Shown piece by piece: positions 32,267 through 41,944 of a stretch of 64,000 bases of DNA. The stretch comes from Kappaphycus alvarezii (lineage: Eukaryota > Rhodophyta > Florideophyceae > Gigartinales > Solieriaceae). The notes under the pieces were generated by a model. The model did not search any database, had not been told where the DNA came from, and worked only from the letters and a program-made list of their open reading frames with translations. Where the stretch lies: the NCBI GenBank assembly GCA_002205965.3, contig NADL03000451.1, positions 3,286,001 through 3,350,000 of the forward strand, given 5' to 3'. The position numbers were made by a program, and so were the translations under genes. Position 1 is the first letter of the stretch. Each line of letters opens with the position of its first letter.

Positions 32267-33156
32267 ATGTCCTGCCTCCAGTGGTCATCTGCCGCTCCGT
32301 CTTCCTTGGAGAAAAAAAACTCTCCAGACGACCCTGTCGTTCGTCGTATCAATTTCACTTCCGACGACGATCCATTAGACCCTTCCCGAGCCCCGCCCCG
32401 ATCCGACAAGCCGCAGCTTCGCCCGAAGTGAAGTTTCATCGACGACTCCGCTATTGAGTCTGACGGTGAAGGCGGTGATATAACCTCCGCTGAAACCACT
32501 CCGGACGTCGTTTCACTCCCTTCTCACTCTCATAAGAAGACTATCTCTCCCAAGAAGAAGGATTTTCCTCAACACATCTTGGCATTGGGTACAAACAAAA
32601 GGCCCGCAATCGGGAACACCTCCAATAATCTAGTCAAGCTCGGCTCAAAGCCTCTACCCGTCTCTGCAAGCCGTGTGTCGAAACCAAAGAGTCGGAAGAA
32701 ACCAGTTACAAACGTTGCTGCCCCAGTTCAATTTATTAATTTGATCTCTCCTACTCCAGCACCTTCGACACCTCCAGCTCCTGCTCCAGTCACTCTCACC
32801 CAGTCTCCTTTATCGCCTGCGGTGTGGCCTCTTCCTGTTGACCCTCCAGCGTTAAGAATCCCGACTCCGCTTACTCTCGAACTCCTCTTTCCAGCTCCAC
32901 TTCCGTCGCCCACTGTACCTTCTCCTCCACCTCCTGTGGCACCTATGTTTCGGAACCCAAGTCTTCTTTCCTCACCTGTGATCTCTGTCAGCTCAAAGTA
33001 TCGGGTCCGAAGCAACTTGCTCAGCACAGAGGTGGTAGGAAGTGCCGTCACAGATCTGAGCGGAAGTCGGCTATTACTCATTGTGCTCACTGTAACCACG
33101 TCTTCCAAACTAGACACGACCGCAAAAAACACATTGACCACAAACACGAAAACTAA
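32267..33156 (+). pseudogene. Extra copia ORF upstream of gag: zinc-finger protein
   Basis: Starts MSCLQWSSAAPSSLEKK at 32267. Apart from one in-frame TGA at 32429-32431 it stays open to about 32970, giving an acidic N-terminal part (INFTSDDDPLD, IDDSAIESDGEGGD), a lysine-rich patch (HKKTISPKKK) and a long proline-rich segment. After a frameshift the next frame carries two zinc fingers to the stop at 33154-33156. The first is CX2CX12HX5C (CDLCQLKVSGPKQLAQH then RGGRKC); the second is a C2H2 finger CX2CX12HX4H (CAHCNHVFQTRHDRKKH then IDHKH). Total about 296 aa. It ends 33 bp before the gag ATG. Copia elements usually encode a single Gag-Pol, so a separate finger protein is unusual. It may bind element DNA or RNA; that is inference. 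Confidence 0.65.
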
Positions 33157-33188
33157 ATTTTGATTCACTTGGTCCCATTATACTCATC

Positions 33189-34225
33189 ATGGACTCCTCT
33201 GCCGGACCTCGTATTGATAATCTCAAGAAGCTCAGTTATGATAACTTTCACATTTGGAAAGCTAGAATTCAACTAATCCTATCTCTCAGGGAGGTTTACA
33301 ATCATCTTACACTTGATCCACCGGAAGAATCTTCGTTAACTCACTCCGCATGGAAAAAAGCAGATGCCAAGGCAAGAGCCATCATTGGACTCACACTTTC
33401 CGATGCCCACCTTGAGCAATTTCAACATACCACCACAGCCAAGCAAATGTAGAAACTCATTTGTGATATTTTCGAAAAGCATACTCCGCTAAACAAGCTC
33501 GCCGCAAAACGTCGCTTCTATATCGCACAATTGCACCCAAATGAGAAATTTATACTATTTGGTGCTCGTATTCGACAACTTGCGGCCACTCTAAAATCCA
33601 TGTCTGTGTATGTCGAGGACAGCTAAATGGCCATTGCCTTCCTCGATGGCTTGCCCGATCGCTTTGACAGCCTCATATCAGCCCTTGATGCTTCCAATAT
33701 CGAGGATGGCAAGCTTTTGTTCGAATTTGTACAAAATAGATGTCTCCAAGAAGAGCAGCGCCATGCTCAGCGAGATCAAGTCGCACTCAAAGTCGCTGAG
33801 ACGGCTGAACTCCTGGGGACCCAGTCTTCTAAGCCTCGAACAGGAACTTCCGCATAAATGTGCATACACTGCGGCAGGCATCGGGATAGCAACCGATGCT
33901 ACAAGAAGTTCCCTCATCTCGCTCCTAGACGTCATCCAGCTAGAGCTCATCTTGATAAGGCTAGAGGAAGTGGAGGGAAATCCCTCAATGCCATGGGAGG
34001 TTGCTGAAACTACCAAACACCCAGATGTCGTTTTTCTCTTGGCGTCGACTTCCCCTTCACAACAAGTAGCATTTCAATATACCGAAGGCCCTCCTCTCTA
34101 ATCGATGCAATGGATCATCGATTCAGGATGTACCTTGCATCTCACTCACGACCGCTCAGCTTTCACGAGTTATCACCTTCTCGCTCTTCTCGCGTCCCCT
34201 TCAACTCTCGACCTTGGGGCAGATT
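33189..34225 (+). pseudogene. gag: Copia Gag and start of protease
   Basis: Begins MDSSAGPRIDNLKKLSYDNF, then WKARIQLILSLREVYNHL, the retrotransposon Gag fold of copia elements. The frame has a TAG where Trp is expected (QM-stop-KLICDIFEKH, 33450), a TAA near 33625 and another at 33855. It then continues into a zinc-knuckle remnant CIHCGRHRDSNRCYKK, one residue shorter than the usual spacing. The protease start follows in another frame: WIIDSGCTLHLTHDRSAF (about 34108-34160) with the DSG active site. The sequence stops at the junction with element B near 34225. Confidence 0.82.
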
Positions 34226-34590
34226 CTAAGATCTGAAACGCTCCATGCAATCAGTTCTGAAGATGTTAACATGTCGGATATTTTCAGTGAGGCGGGGGCT
34301 GGAAGGTGCTGTACCTTTTCTTGAATTTCTGCCACTTGGCGCTGGTCTTCTTCTCGAGCGCCTCCCTCCAAATTTTGAAGGACCTCTTCCGGCGTGCTCA
34401 CACCTTCAGATATGGAATTTGATATATTCTTGTTTTCCTTGCAAATGTAATCTTCTTTCATGCTCCGAATCCCGTCCTTTGATTCGATATTATCGCAAAA
34501 AGAAACACATTCAGGTGTCAAACCTACCCTGTAATTCCAGTCTTCATCTGTTTCAAAACCAGAATCATAATCGTCCCATGCCATGTTCAT
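34226..34590 (-). pseudogene. Truncated start of pol, element B
   Basis: The pol frame starts at the ATG whose A overlaps the last base of the gag-protease stop (TAATG, 34588-34592 on the minus strand). It runs MNMAWDDYDSGFETDEDW and CVSFCDNIESKDGIRSMKED, and is cut off at the copia junction before any RT motif. Confidence 0.7.
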
Positions 34591-36465
34591 TACCCCCAAG
34601 GGTACCCTTTTCCACTTCCGAAAGTGTTCGTTGGTTCCGAATCTTCGCTGTCATAGCTAGAAGTGAAATCTTCACTGTCCGTTTCTTTTAAATCTTCAGG
34701 ATGCGTGCTTTTGTCGAAATCCAGGGGCATCTTCACGGTTCTGCCGTCAATATTAACTGAAACCATTTGATTGTCCAAGTCAATGCATATCCCTAGTCTT
34801 TCCATGGTAGGGCAGCCAATGATTGCATCGAAAGGGAGATCAGGCATGACAAGAAAGTCTACATCAACTTTAGAGTCCCCAAAGACCACGGAAACATTGT
34901 CAACAGTGCCCATGCATTTTGAGACGGTTCCATCCGCTACAGTTATTTTTCGAGTCGTTAGAGTAATGTCGAGACCTAGATCTGTCACCCAAGTTTCTGA
35001 AATGAGGTTTGGAACAGCACCCCAATCGAAGAGAGCCTGAGTTTTCATACCCAATACTTTGACTGGTACCAGCTTAAGACGTCTTGGTGCTGTCGAGGCC
35101 GATTGAAGAAACAGTTTCTTGCCCTTAGCGGACTTATTGGACCTGATAATTTTTTTGAGTTCTTTTCTGGCATCCTCTGCGTCGCCCCTCGAAAGTTGAC
35201 CAAAAGTTATTCCAGGTGGGGCTGATGCAAGCTCAGCTACCAGATTGTACTTCTTCACATATTCTAGTACGTCCTTCGAAATACTCTTAAATTTCCTACT
35301 CTTTTTCGTCTTCTTGGCCGAAGTGTTTCCCACTCCTGGAACAACTTGATCAGTCCTCTTGGTTCGAGGAGGTACAGGTGCTGGGATATGCTCCAGCATT
35401 CCATAATCTAGCCTCGGTTTTTTCGATAAAATGTTCCCTTCCCATCCCTTTTTGTCACATTGACTTGATTGATTTCTTCAGCGATGGATACATTACCGGC
35501 ATCCGTCAACCTTTGATCCTTCCTGTTTTGTAAGATTTTCACCTCTGGCCCTGACTCACTCCTCGCATCCGATAAATTTGCTCTTCTGTTGTCTTTAGAC
35601 CAGTAGTTACTTTCATGATGCCCATATCGACCGCACTTTCCACAACGAGTGTTTCTATGTGGATTATCAGGACACCTGTTTGCAAAGTGTCCAGGCTTGT
35701 GACAGTAAGAACAGACTTCTGCGGCCTTAGGGGCCCCAGACTGTTTCTTCTTTATGGTAAGAGTAAGGCTTTCCAACTGCGAGGTTATCATGTCAAGTCG
35801 ATTATCGAATCGGTTTTCCAACCTTTCTTCCAAGTTTTTGACATCGCTCCTTACAGATTCCAATGCTGCTGCGCTAGTAGCTGGCCTTTGATAATTCTTT
35901 TCAGGATGTACGATCGGCATAGATGTACGGGTTTCCCTCGGTATTTCACTTAGTGACTGAAACGTCTCCGAATTTTTGACAAATTCTACTATGGTACCCT
36001 TCAGTTCATTAAAAGTGTGAGGGCCCTTGATGAGGAGGAAATCAGAGAGCCGCTTATCCCCATCGCCGCCTTACGCAGCATTCCGTACTTGGCTTGGGCG
36101 TTGAACCCAGCCTTTTCATAGAGATCACACAAGTATACCAATGAGCTTAACAAATCGTCGAAGTTGAGCCGGGCCTCTATGGCGGTACGAATCATCTCAT
36201 CTGGTTCTACCTGCTTAGCATATTCTTTCACAAGCCACTCACATACCTCACCGAAGTTACGCCCATTCCCGTTAAGAGACCACCCGTTGATAAACTTGGC
36301 CTTATATTTGTGCTTTGCGTCACCATGAAGATAGGCGAAGATACTTTCAGCCTCCTCTTCATCGCTCTTCTCACGCATCAGAACGTTGACATATGTATAG
36401 AGAAACTCCTCAACGTCTTCACTCTTGCCCCCTGTAAACGATGTACGAGCAGCGTTGAGATCCAT
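34590..36465 (-). pseudogene. gag: Gag-protease of element B (least broken copy)
   Basis: Starts MDLNAARTSFTGGKSEDVEE at 36465. Two indels (near 36060 and 35405) split it into ORFs of 154, 170 and 269 aa. The middle ORF carries both zinc knuckles, the second reading CGKCGRYGHHESNYWS with its last Cys changed to Tyr. The last ORF is the protease: active site LFDWGAVPNLIS, where Ser of the usual DSG is Trp here (A has DSG). That change should inactivate the protease in this copy. The frame ends GKGYPWG with a TAA that overlaps the pol ATG. Confidence 0.85.
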
Positions 36466-36554
36466 GATTACAGAAAAGAAATCCCCCCGAAGTGTTCCCT
36501 AATACTGCTCAACTCGAATACCTCGGGTGCACGTCCCTCCACAAGAGTACCAAA

Positions 36555-37932
36555 TGATAGGTATAAATCGTCGGGAGGAGAGATACTCAGAACCAACTAC
36601 CCCAAGAAGGAGGTGTTGCAGGCGACAAAAGTGCTACCGTGGTATAGTTGAGCGAACAAAAAGGAGTGTATATGGAAGAGAGTTGAGAGGGCTACAAGCA
36701 AGTATGGAAGGTGCAGGGTCTACCACTGATGCTCTGCGACCAGCGTAGGGAAAATGTTTCTTGGGTCTGGAGTTGACTATGAACTTCCTACCACTCGGGA
36801 CTTGACTTGAAGTTGTCTGCCAACTTGCTTGAACTCTCCATGAGGAAGCAGTTTACTCAGCTTATATAGACTTTCGGCTACCCCATAAATCCGAACATAA
36901 CTACAGAAGATACCAGGAAATGCATAAAAACGATCTGTGTGGACGATATACTCTAAACAATAGATACCTAAGAAAATAACAAGCAATATGGTCCTCTTAT
37001 TTCCCATTCTCTAAATCAGATCCAAACAACTCCCTTAAAATATCCATGCTGCCCAAGCAGTCCCCACAGATATCTGCGAACGGCTGATAACTCTCTATTT
37101 CCTCCCGGGAGATATCTAAACTACTGAAGATATCCCCATCCAGTTCCATCGTCGGTAACACTTGTTCCATAAGTTCCACCGCTCCAACACTTTCCATGCC
37201 TCCCTGTCCTTCATCCTCCTCGTCCTCGTCCTCATCCTCGTCCTCGTCTTCGTCCTCGACATCCTCCTCATTCTCCTCTTCCTCCTCATCATTAACCTCG
37301 TAGACCAGTTCCGGGGCTGCCCACTCCTCGAAGGTCTCCCCAGCTCCCCCCTCGACTTCCCACTCCTGCCTCTCAGGTACTTCCTCGGCCTCATCCTCGA
37401 CGAAGAGTTTGCGGACGAACTCGATTATCTTCTTCTTATTCTGGCGTCGCAGGTAGTCGTCTGCGTCCGTCGGGCCATATGCAGCGAGCGAAATGCCGTT
37501 TAAGGGGCGAGAGGGGCGGTTTTTGGTGATGGGGGCGGAGGGGCGAAGGTTGTTCATTTTGGTTGCAAATGATTGTGGACGGAGGATAGAGGGTGTGAGG
37601 GGGAGGGTAGTGTGTGAAGGGGTTGGTGGATCTCAAAAAAAGTTGGGTAAAATCGGTTTAAGTACACCTTAGAGGCGGACTGGAGTCGGTACTAAAAAGT
37701 TAAAATCGAAATTGCAGTAGCGCATTTGCACGGAATTTCTACATAAGGAGTGAGTTTGATGAAGAAGGTAGATTAAAAAAGACGTAAAACGCTAATTTGG
37801 AGGAGAGGATACAGTATTAAAATATCTAGGGAGAATGGGAGGCAAATTTGGAAAGAACGGTGAGAGAAGTCAGGGGCGGGATCGTTGCAAGTTGCTGGAC
37901 TACACGAGGGGAGGACCATTTTCTGTACTACA
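36555..37932 (-). repeat. 5' LTR of element B (long type, 1378 bp)
   Basis: On the minus strand it starts TGTAGTACAGAAAATGG and ends CCTATCA, followed by the primer-binding bases TTTGGTACTCTTGTGG. It lacks the extra 28-bp units seen in element A. It contains the intact LTR gene at 36997-37557 and a TATATAAG box (36865-36872, minus strand). The bases beyond 37932 belong to a LINE ORF. Confidence 0.88.
36997..37557 (-). CDS. LTR-encoded acidic protein, intact (186 aa)
   Basis: The only uninterrupted copy of a gene lying entirely inside the long LTR. Layout: a basic, Pro/Arg-rich N-terminus (MNNLRPSAPITKNRPSRP); a conserved block (GLRLAAYGPTDADDY in most copies, then RRQ and KKKIIEFVRKLFVEDEA); a Glu/Asp-rich tract of about 75 residues encoded by an imperfect microsatellite; and a conserved C-terminus (MEQVLPTMELDGDIFSSLDI, then PFADICGDCLGSMDIL, then FGSDLENGK). 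There is no signal peptide or membrane segment. Copies at 12399, 19958, 44224, 60895 and 62992 preserve the N-terminal and/or C-terminal blocks. I do not recognise the family. The hydrophobic-acidic C-terminus resembles acidic transcription-activation segments, so a role in LTR regulation is possible, but this is inference. Confidence 0.72.
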   Translation of the reverse strand: MNNLRPSAPITKNRPSRPLNGISLAAYGPTDADDYLRRQNKKKIIEFVRKLFVEDEAEEVPERQEWEVEGGAGETFEEWAAPELVYEVNDEEEEENEEDVEDEDEDEDEDEDEEDEGQGGMESVGAVELMEQVLPTMELDGDIFSSLDISREEIESYQPFADICGDCLGSMDILRELFGSDLENGK

Positions 37933-37944
37933 CAATCCTAGTCA

Positions 37945-38913
37945 ATTGCTTTCGCCAGGCCATCAGGAATCCCGCGGGTTCCCCCTTCGTGGCTTGCAGC
38001 ATGCACTGACTACTGATCTCGAGGACTACAAGTATGATCGCTTCACGGCATCCCTCACCCCTGTTTCCAAAACGCGTCATGTGTTTACCACTGCTTCGTC
38101 GTCCCCATTACCCTTCTCCACTCTTCCACTCAGCGGTAACGATTCCCGAGCTGCTCCTGAGGTATGGATTACTATGGTCTGTTTACGTCTCGGCGAGCCA
38201 CTTTTCTCTGGATCCCGTTCATGCACAATATGTTCCCGTTTAACTGCCATGCTAGATGTTCATGGTCATCAAGCCATGATGTGCAGTACTGGCGCCGGTA
38301 GCGTTCGCCGCCACGACGCCCTTCGTGCCGAGCTAGCTCGGTCAATCCGCCATACTGCTCTACTCCACGGTGTTTGCGTTTCTCGGAGCAGTGCTTTCCA
38401 GATCCTCCACATCCTTCTTTTGGCTTCGTTGTGGCCTCCCAACTGACCGGAGAGGAACGACATGCTCGAATTGACCGAATTTATCCCTCTGCTTCTTCCG
38501 CGACCCAACTCCGCCTAGATGTGCTTATTAATGACTCCGAGTTCGCTGCGAGTCCGCAGGCCGTTGATGTCTCTCTCATCAGTACGCACTCATCCGGGTT
38601 TCGTTCTTGTCCTCCACATGGTCATATCTCCAAGACAGAATCTGAGAAACGCCACCATTACCATACTTTATGCGAATACTACGGACTGGACCTGCACCCC
38701 ATGATTGCTGATTTCTATGGTTGCATGGGACCCGGGTTTGATCAAGCTGTGCAACAAATCGCCCACTTTCTCGCCAGCAATCGTGGTACCTCTGTTGCCG
38801 CAGAGAAACATTCGCTCCTCGTTAGGTTCGTATACCTGAGAGTCCAATACGTTGCTACGTCCGTTAATCGGCGGCGTCTTGACCAGACCACCGATTTGGC
38901 GCCTGATGTGTAG
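37945..38913 (+). pseudogene. LINE C-terminal region (zinc motif and conserved tail)
   Basis: Plus-strand coding remnant of a non-LTR retrotransposon, lying downstream of where RT would be. The first frame (to 38446) has RLGEPLFSGSRSCTICSRL, then MLDVHGHQAMMCSTG and VRRHDALRAELA: a CX2C...HX4C zinc-binding arrangement typical of this LINE group. After a shift near 38390 the second frame (to 38913) gives RLDVLINDSEFAASPQAVDV, KTESEKRHHYHTLCEYYG and TSVNRRRLDQTT. The D...D...K pattern could be nuclease-like. It begins right beside the LTR of element B, so B probably inserted into or beside it. Confidence 0.72.
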
Positions 38914-39110
38914 TCCCAGGCCCTGCGCTGTATGGCGCTAGCGGTCAACTGAGTATTGATCATTAAAGTTGATGCTTTCGTAGTTTGTTACTGCAACATT
39001 GAAGTAGAACGCCGCACATGGTCCATTACACTAGACATGAAGCTCATCGAGTGCACATTTCAAAGCTCCGGGTACGCGATACTGTCGTATGGAAGTTATA
39101 CTGCTGTTTT

Positions 39111-39154
39111 AATCGGATGTATCTTCCAAGACTAAAACACCCAAATCTTTTCCC
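39111..39154 (+). repeat. LINE 3'-tail repeat
   Basis: AATCGGATGTATCTTCCAAG then ACTAAAACACCCAAA, matching the conserved untranslated tail found after other LINE fragments in the window. Confidence 0.5.
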
Positions 39155-39714
39155 TTGCTGTTTTTATAGATCGTACGCTACTCAAAGCAACTACATGCAG
39201 GTATAGAACACCTAATGCATCCGGGGATGGCCCTTACTTTATTATGGCCTTATGACTAGGGATTGACATTGTATGAGCATGGCTATAACCGCTTTGAAAG
39301 AGTTAGCACCACACCTGTTCGAAATTGTGAACCATGAAGACGTGTGAGCTTGCATCTTGGGATATCTGCAGACAGAAATACCACAGGAAGTTAATGACTC
39401 ACAGGGGATCCAGGCTTACAACTGCAGCAACCCTAGATCGAAAGAACTATAAAAATATAGCAAATAAGTTCAACTCTATCCCCCTTATCTGTAATGATGC
39501 CAATTTTTGCCGCAATAGTTCAGTTTCAGACCCAAAAGTTTTATAACTTGTGAATCATGGAGGGAGAATTTTTCATCTCTTGCGGTATTCATTGCCATTT
39601 TCTTGTTTTATTTACTGTGAAATAATTACTGTGCCGTTTAGTTGATTTTTCACTCTGTACGGGGTAGAACTATTTCATTTATGCTGCCAACAAGTTACTA
39701 AATATCTGAAGGGG
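39155..39714. other. No gene recognised
   Basis: Short ORFs only; AT-rich spacer between a plus-strand and a minus-strand LINE 3' end. Confidence 0.35.
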
Positions 39715-40030
39715 TAAAATTTGGGTGATTTAATATATGAAAGATATGGTCGGTTGTGGCCCGGAATATCCTACAGGATGCGCAGTAATACCTCTGAAAT
39801 TGCCCTAAAAAGCCGGCTCAAGCCCTTCCAGCAGCAGAAAGGCTACGTTGGACATTACGGCCGCGGCAGCGTGCCTCTGAGTAAGTACCGTACAGACCTT
39901 ACTATATGTCTCCATCTCTCTAACGTCCACGTTCCGCGTGACGTCGGTTAGCACCCTATAGGCGTCCGGATGCCACCCTCTGAGAGTAGATAAAGGGATA
40001 GGCACGAGCTTACTTCTCCCGGAGATTGCA
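39715..40030 (-). pseudogene. LINE C-terminal end with 3' tail
   Basis: Minus-strand reading PIPLSTLRGWHPDAYRVLTD, then VREMETYSKV and RHAAAAVMSNVAFLLLEGL, matching the ends of the LINE copies at 51.3-51.5 and 59.45-59.6 kb. The tail (39775 down to 39715) keeps the CACCCAAA...TTTTACCCC pattern. 5'-truncated, as expected for target-primed insertion. Confidence 0.68.
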
Positions 40031-41163
40031 ATAAAAGAATCATATCTTCTATGCTTCGCGGAGGCGGCCGCATTGAGCGAAGTGAGCGGATTAAACGTTT
40101 GGCCCCTATCTGAATAAACGCCTTCCTGGAATACAATTCATGAACCATTGCTCAGTCGTAATTTTGCACACAAAACGTATTGCGCTGATTGCCTGAAATG
40201 CGGTACCAGATTCACTTGGTTACAAAATGTAGGTAGTATTAGATTGTAAGAAATATTTCGTAAAGCTCCGGGCCATCGAGTGGTCCTTCTCGATCACCTA
40301 TCATTAAAATTTCCTGTTTAGTATTCATTCGAAGTCCTGTTCAGGTAAATTTTTATTTATTCCAACTGAAACTATTGGGTCTGGTTTTGGTTTTGCCCGA
40401 CCCCCCCCCCCCCCTCGTCTTCGGAAAATAGCCGTCCAACGTCCCTTATCAGTAAAACACCCCAATTTTCCCCCGGTTTTAGAATTTACCTATTTCAGTA
40501 ATATTCCAAACATAGACCTTTTATATCAGAAAACTGCAATCAGCAGCTTCACATTCCGATTGCAAGCTATACCTTTTGAGGGTACAAGTGGATTCAGACT
40601 TCGAGCGCTTAATATTCACACGGTCGTATGACAACCACTGCTTGGGTCGCGAACTCTTCTTCGCTCCAATTAAAATTACCTTTTATCTTCCGTGTCCCTC
40701 CCCTGTTCCCCTCCAACCTCATGGTCGCTACCCATCCGGTACGGTCTCAAGGTATTTCAGGAGCCGGAATGAATTTGTGGACAGTAGGCAGTTAGCAAGG
40801 TGGTTTTTGTATTTATTTGTTCACGATTTTGTCTAGGTATACGTGAGAAAGTACTCAATTGTACAATATGTTGCTCTTGAGACTCTCTGTGGATTTCTAT
40901 TTTAGCCTCGTGTCTCTCACGCGTAATACGGCACCTCGATTTCTGACGAGATGAATAAGCATAATGTGAATTGTGCTTGAACCGTACCATGCACAGAAAG
41001 GAAAGACGCATTTGCCTGGCTTAGCGTGTCGTTGGATAGTAACGGTTACATGGGTCAAACAGTTAATCCCTCAGCCGGATCCTCCAGTCATAGAATATAT
41101 AGCTAAATTTCGAGGAAGCCGACCAATACTTTTAAACAGTAAGCCATGAAGCGGTTTCCCCCC
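40031..41163. other. Spacer with a poly-C run
   Basis: No gene recognised. A run of 14 C lies at 40401-40414. ORFs of about 85 aa on both strands show no domain. Confidence 0.4.
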
Positions 41164-41810
41164 TGATAAGGGTAAATTGTCTGGAGAAGAGATATTCAGA
41201 ACCAACCACCCCAAGAAGGAGTTGTCGCAAGCGAGAAAAGTGCTACCGTGGTATAGTTGAACAAATAAAAAGGAGTGTATATGGAAGAGAGTTGAGAGGG
41301 CTACAAGCAAGTAAAAAAGGGGCAGGGTCTACCACCGACGCTCTGCGACTAGCGTAGGAAAAAATTTGCTTGGGTCTGAAGTTGACTCTCAACTTCCTGC
41401 TACTCGGAGCTTGACCTGAAGTTGTCTGCCAACTTCCTTTATGCTTTGTGTTTGACTTAATTTGTTGAGCGCCCCGCTCGGGTATGCTGGCTCCCAAGTA
41501 GTCCTACCATTTCATGCAAACAGCCCCTTATATAGAGTTTTCAACCCTCACATTCTGTAGCACCTATACAGTGCCTATTTGCCAAATCTGCACCGCCACA
41601 GTACAGTGCAAAGCATCCTCTAAAAATAATAAAAAATATAATTGTAAGTACAGTGCCAACTCAGCCAGCGCAGCATGCCAACTCAGCCAGCACAGCATGC
41701 CAACTCGGCCAGCGCAGCATGCCAACTGAGCCAGCGCAGCCAGCTCAGCCAGCGCAGCCAGCTCAGCCAGCGCAGCATGCCAAGGAATATCTACAATTTT
41801 CATTATATCA
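41164..41810 (-). repeat. Solo LTR, short type (647 bp) with 5-bp duplications
   Basis: On the minus strand it starts TGATATAATG and ends CCTTATCA, and is flanked on both sides by CCCCC (41159-41163 and 41811-41815), consistent with a target-site duplication left after LTR-LTR recombination. It shares its last about 265 bp with the long LTRs, but its U3 has a tandem-repeat block (41655-41785) instead of the acidic-protein gene. Confidence 0.85.
41655..41785. repeat. U3 tandem repeats of the short LTR
   Basis: Imperfect 18-22-bp units built on CAGCCAGCGCAGC, some with ATGCCAACT. Four longer units are followed by three shorter ones. The same block with the same order is at 53429-53556 and 58571-58696. 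Confidence 0.8.
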
Positions 41811-41944
41811 CCCCCTTTTAAAATCTCAAAACTACTACGGAGGTTTATGTATGCATACTGTTGCCCCATTGATGCGAGGCTGTGTATACGCATACCGCTG
41901 TCCCCTAGAGAGGCGGCGCAGGGCCAGCCATATTATGCAGAAGC

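Larger units (their letters stand above)
31430..34225 (+). mobile_element. Ty1/copia retrotransposon, 5' part
   Basis: 5' LTR (31430-31867, starting TGTTAGTG and ending CCATCA), then a half-tRNA primer-binding site, an extra zinc-finger ORF (32267-33156), gag (33189 onward) and the start of the protease. It ends abruptly at about 34225, where minus-strand gypsy element B begins; integrase, RT and 3' LTR are absent. It lies within the integrase gene of the older gypsy relic, so it inserted after that element. Confidence 0.82.
34226..37932 (-). mobile_element. Gypsy element B, 5' part (5' LTR, gag-protease, pol start)
   Basis: Read right to left: 5' LTR (36555-37932), gag-protease (34590-36465) and the first about 120 codons of pol, ending within the region just ahead of RT (SVSDLR) at the junction with the copia element. 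RT onward and the 3' LTR are lost. Its LTR is more diverged from those of A and C, and its acidic-protein gene is intact. Confidence 0.88.

Noticed and set aside
40401..40414. Run of 14 C as a functional element
   Set aside because: A simple homopolymer in spacer DNA with no associated feature; length may also be unreliable.
41655..41785. CRISPR-like array
   Set aside because: Units are 18-22 bp without unique spacers, lie inside an LTR, and the genome is eukaryotic.
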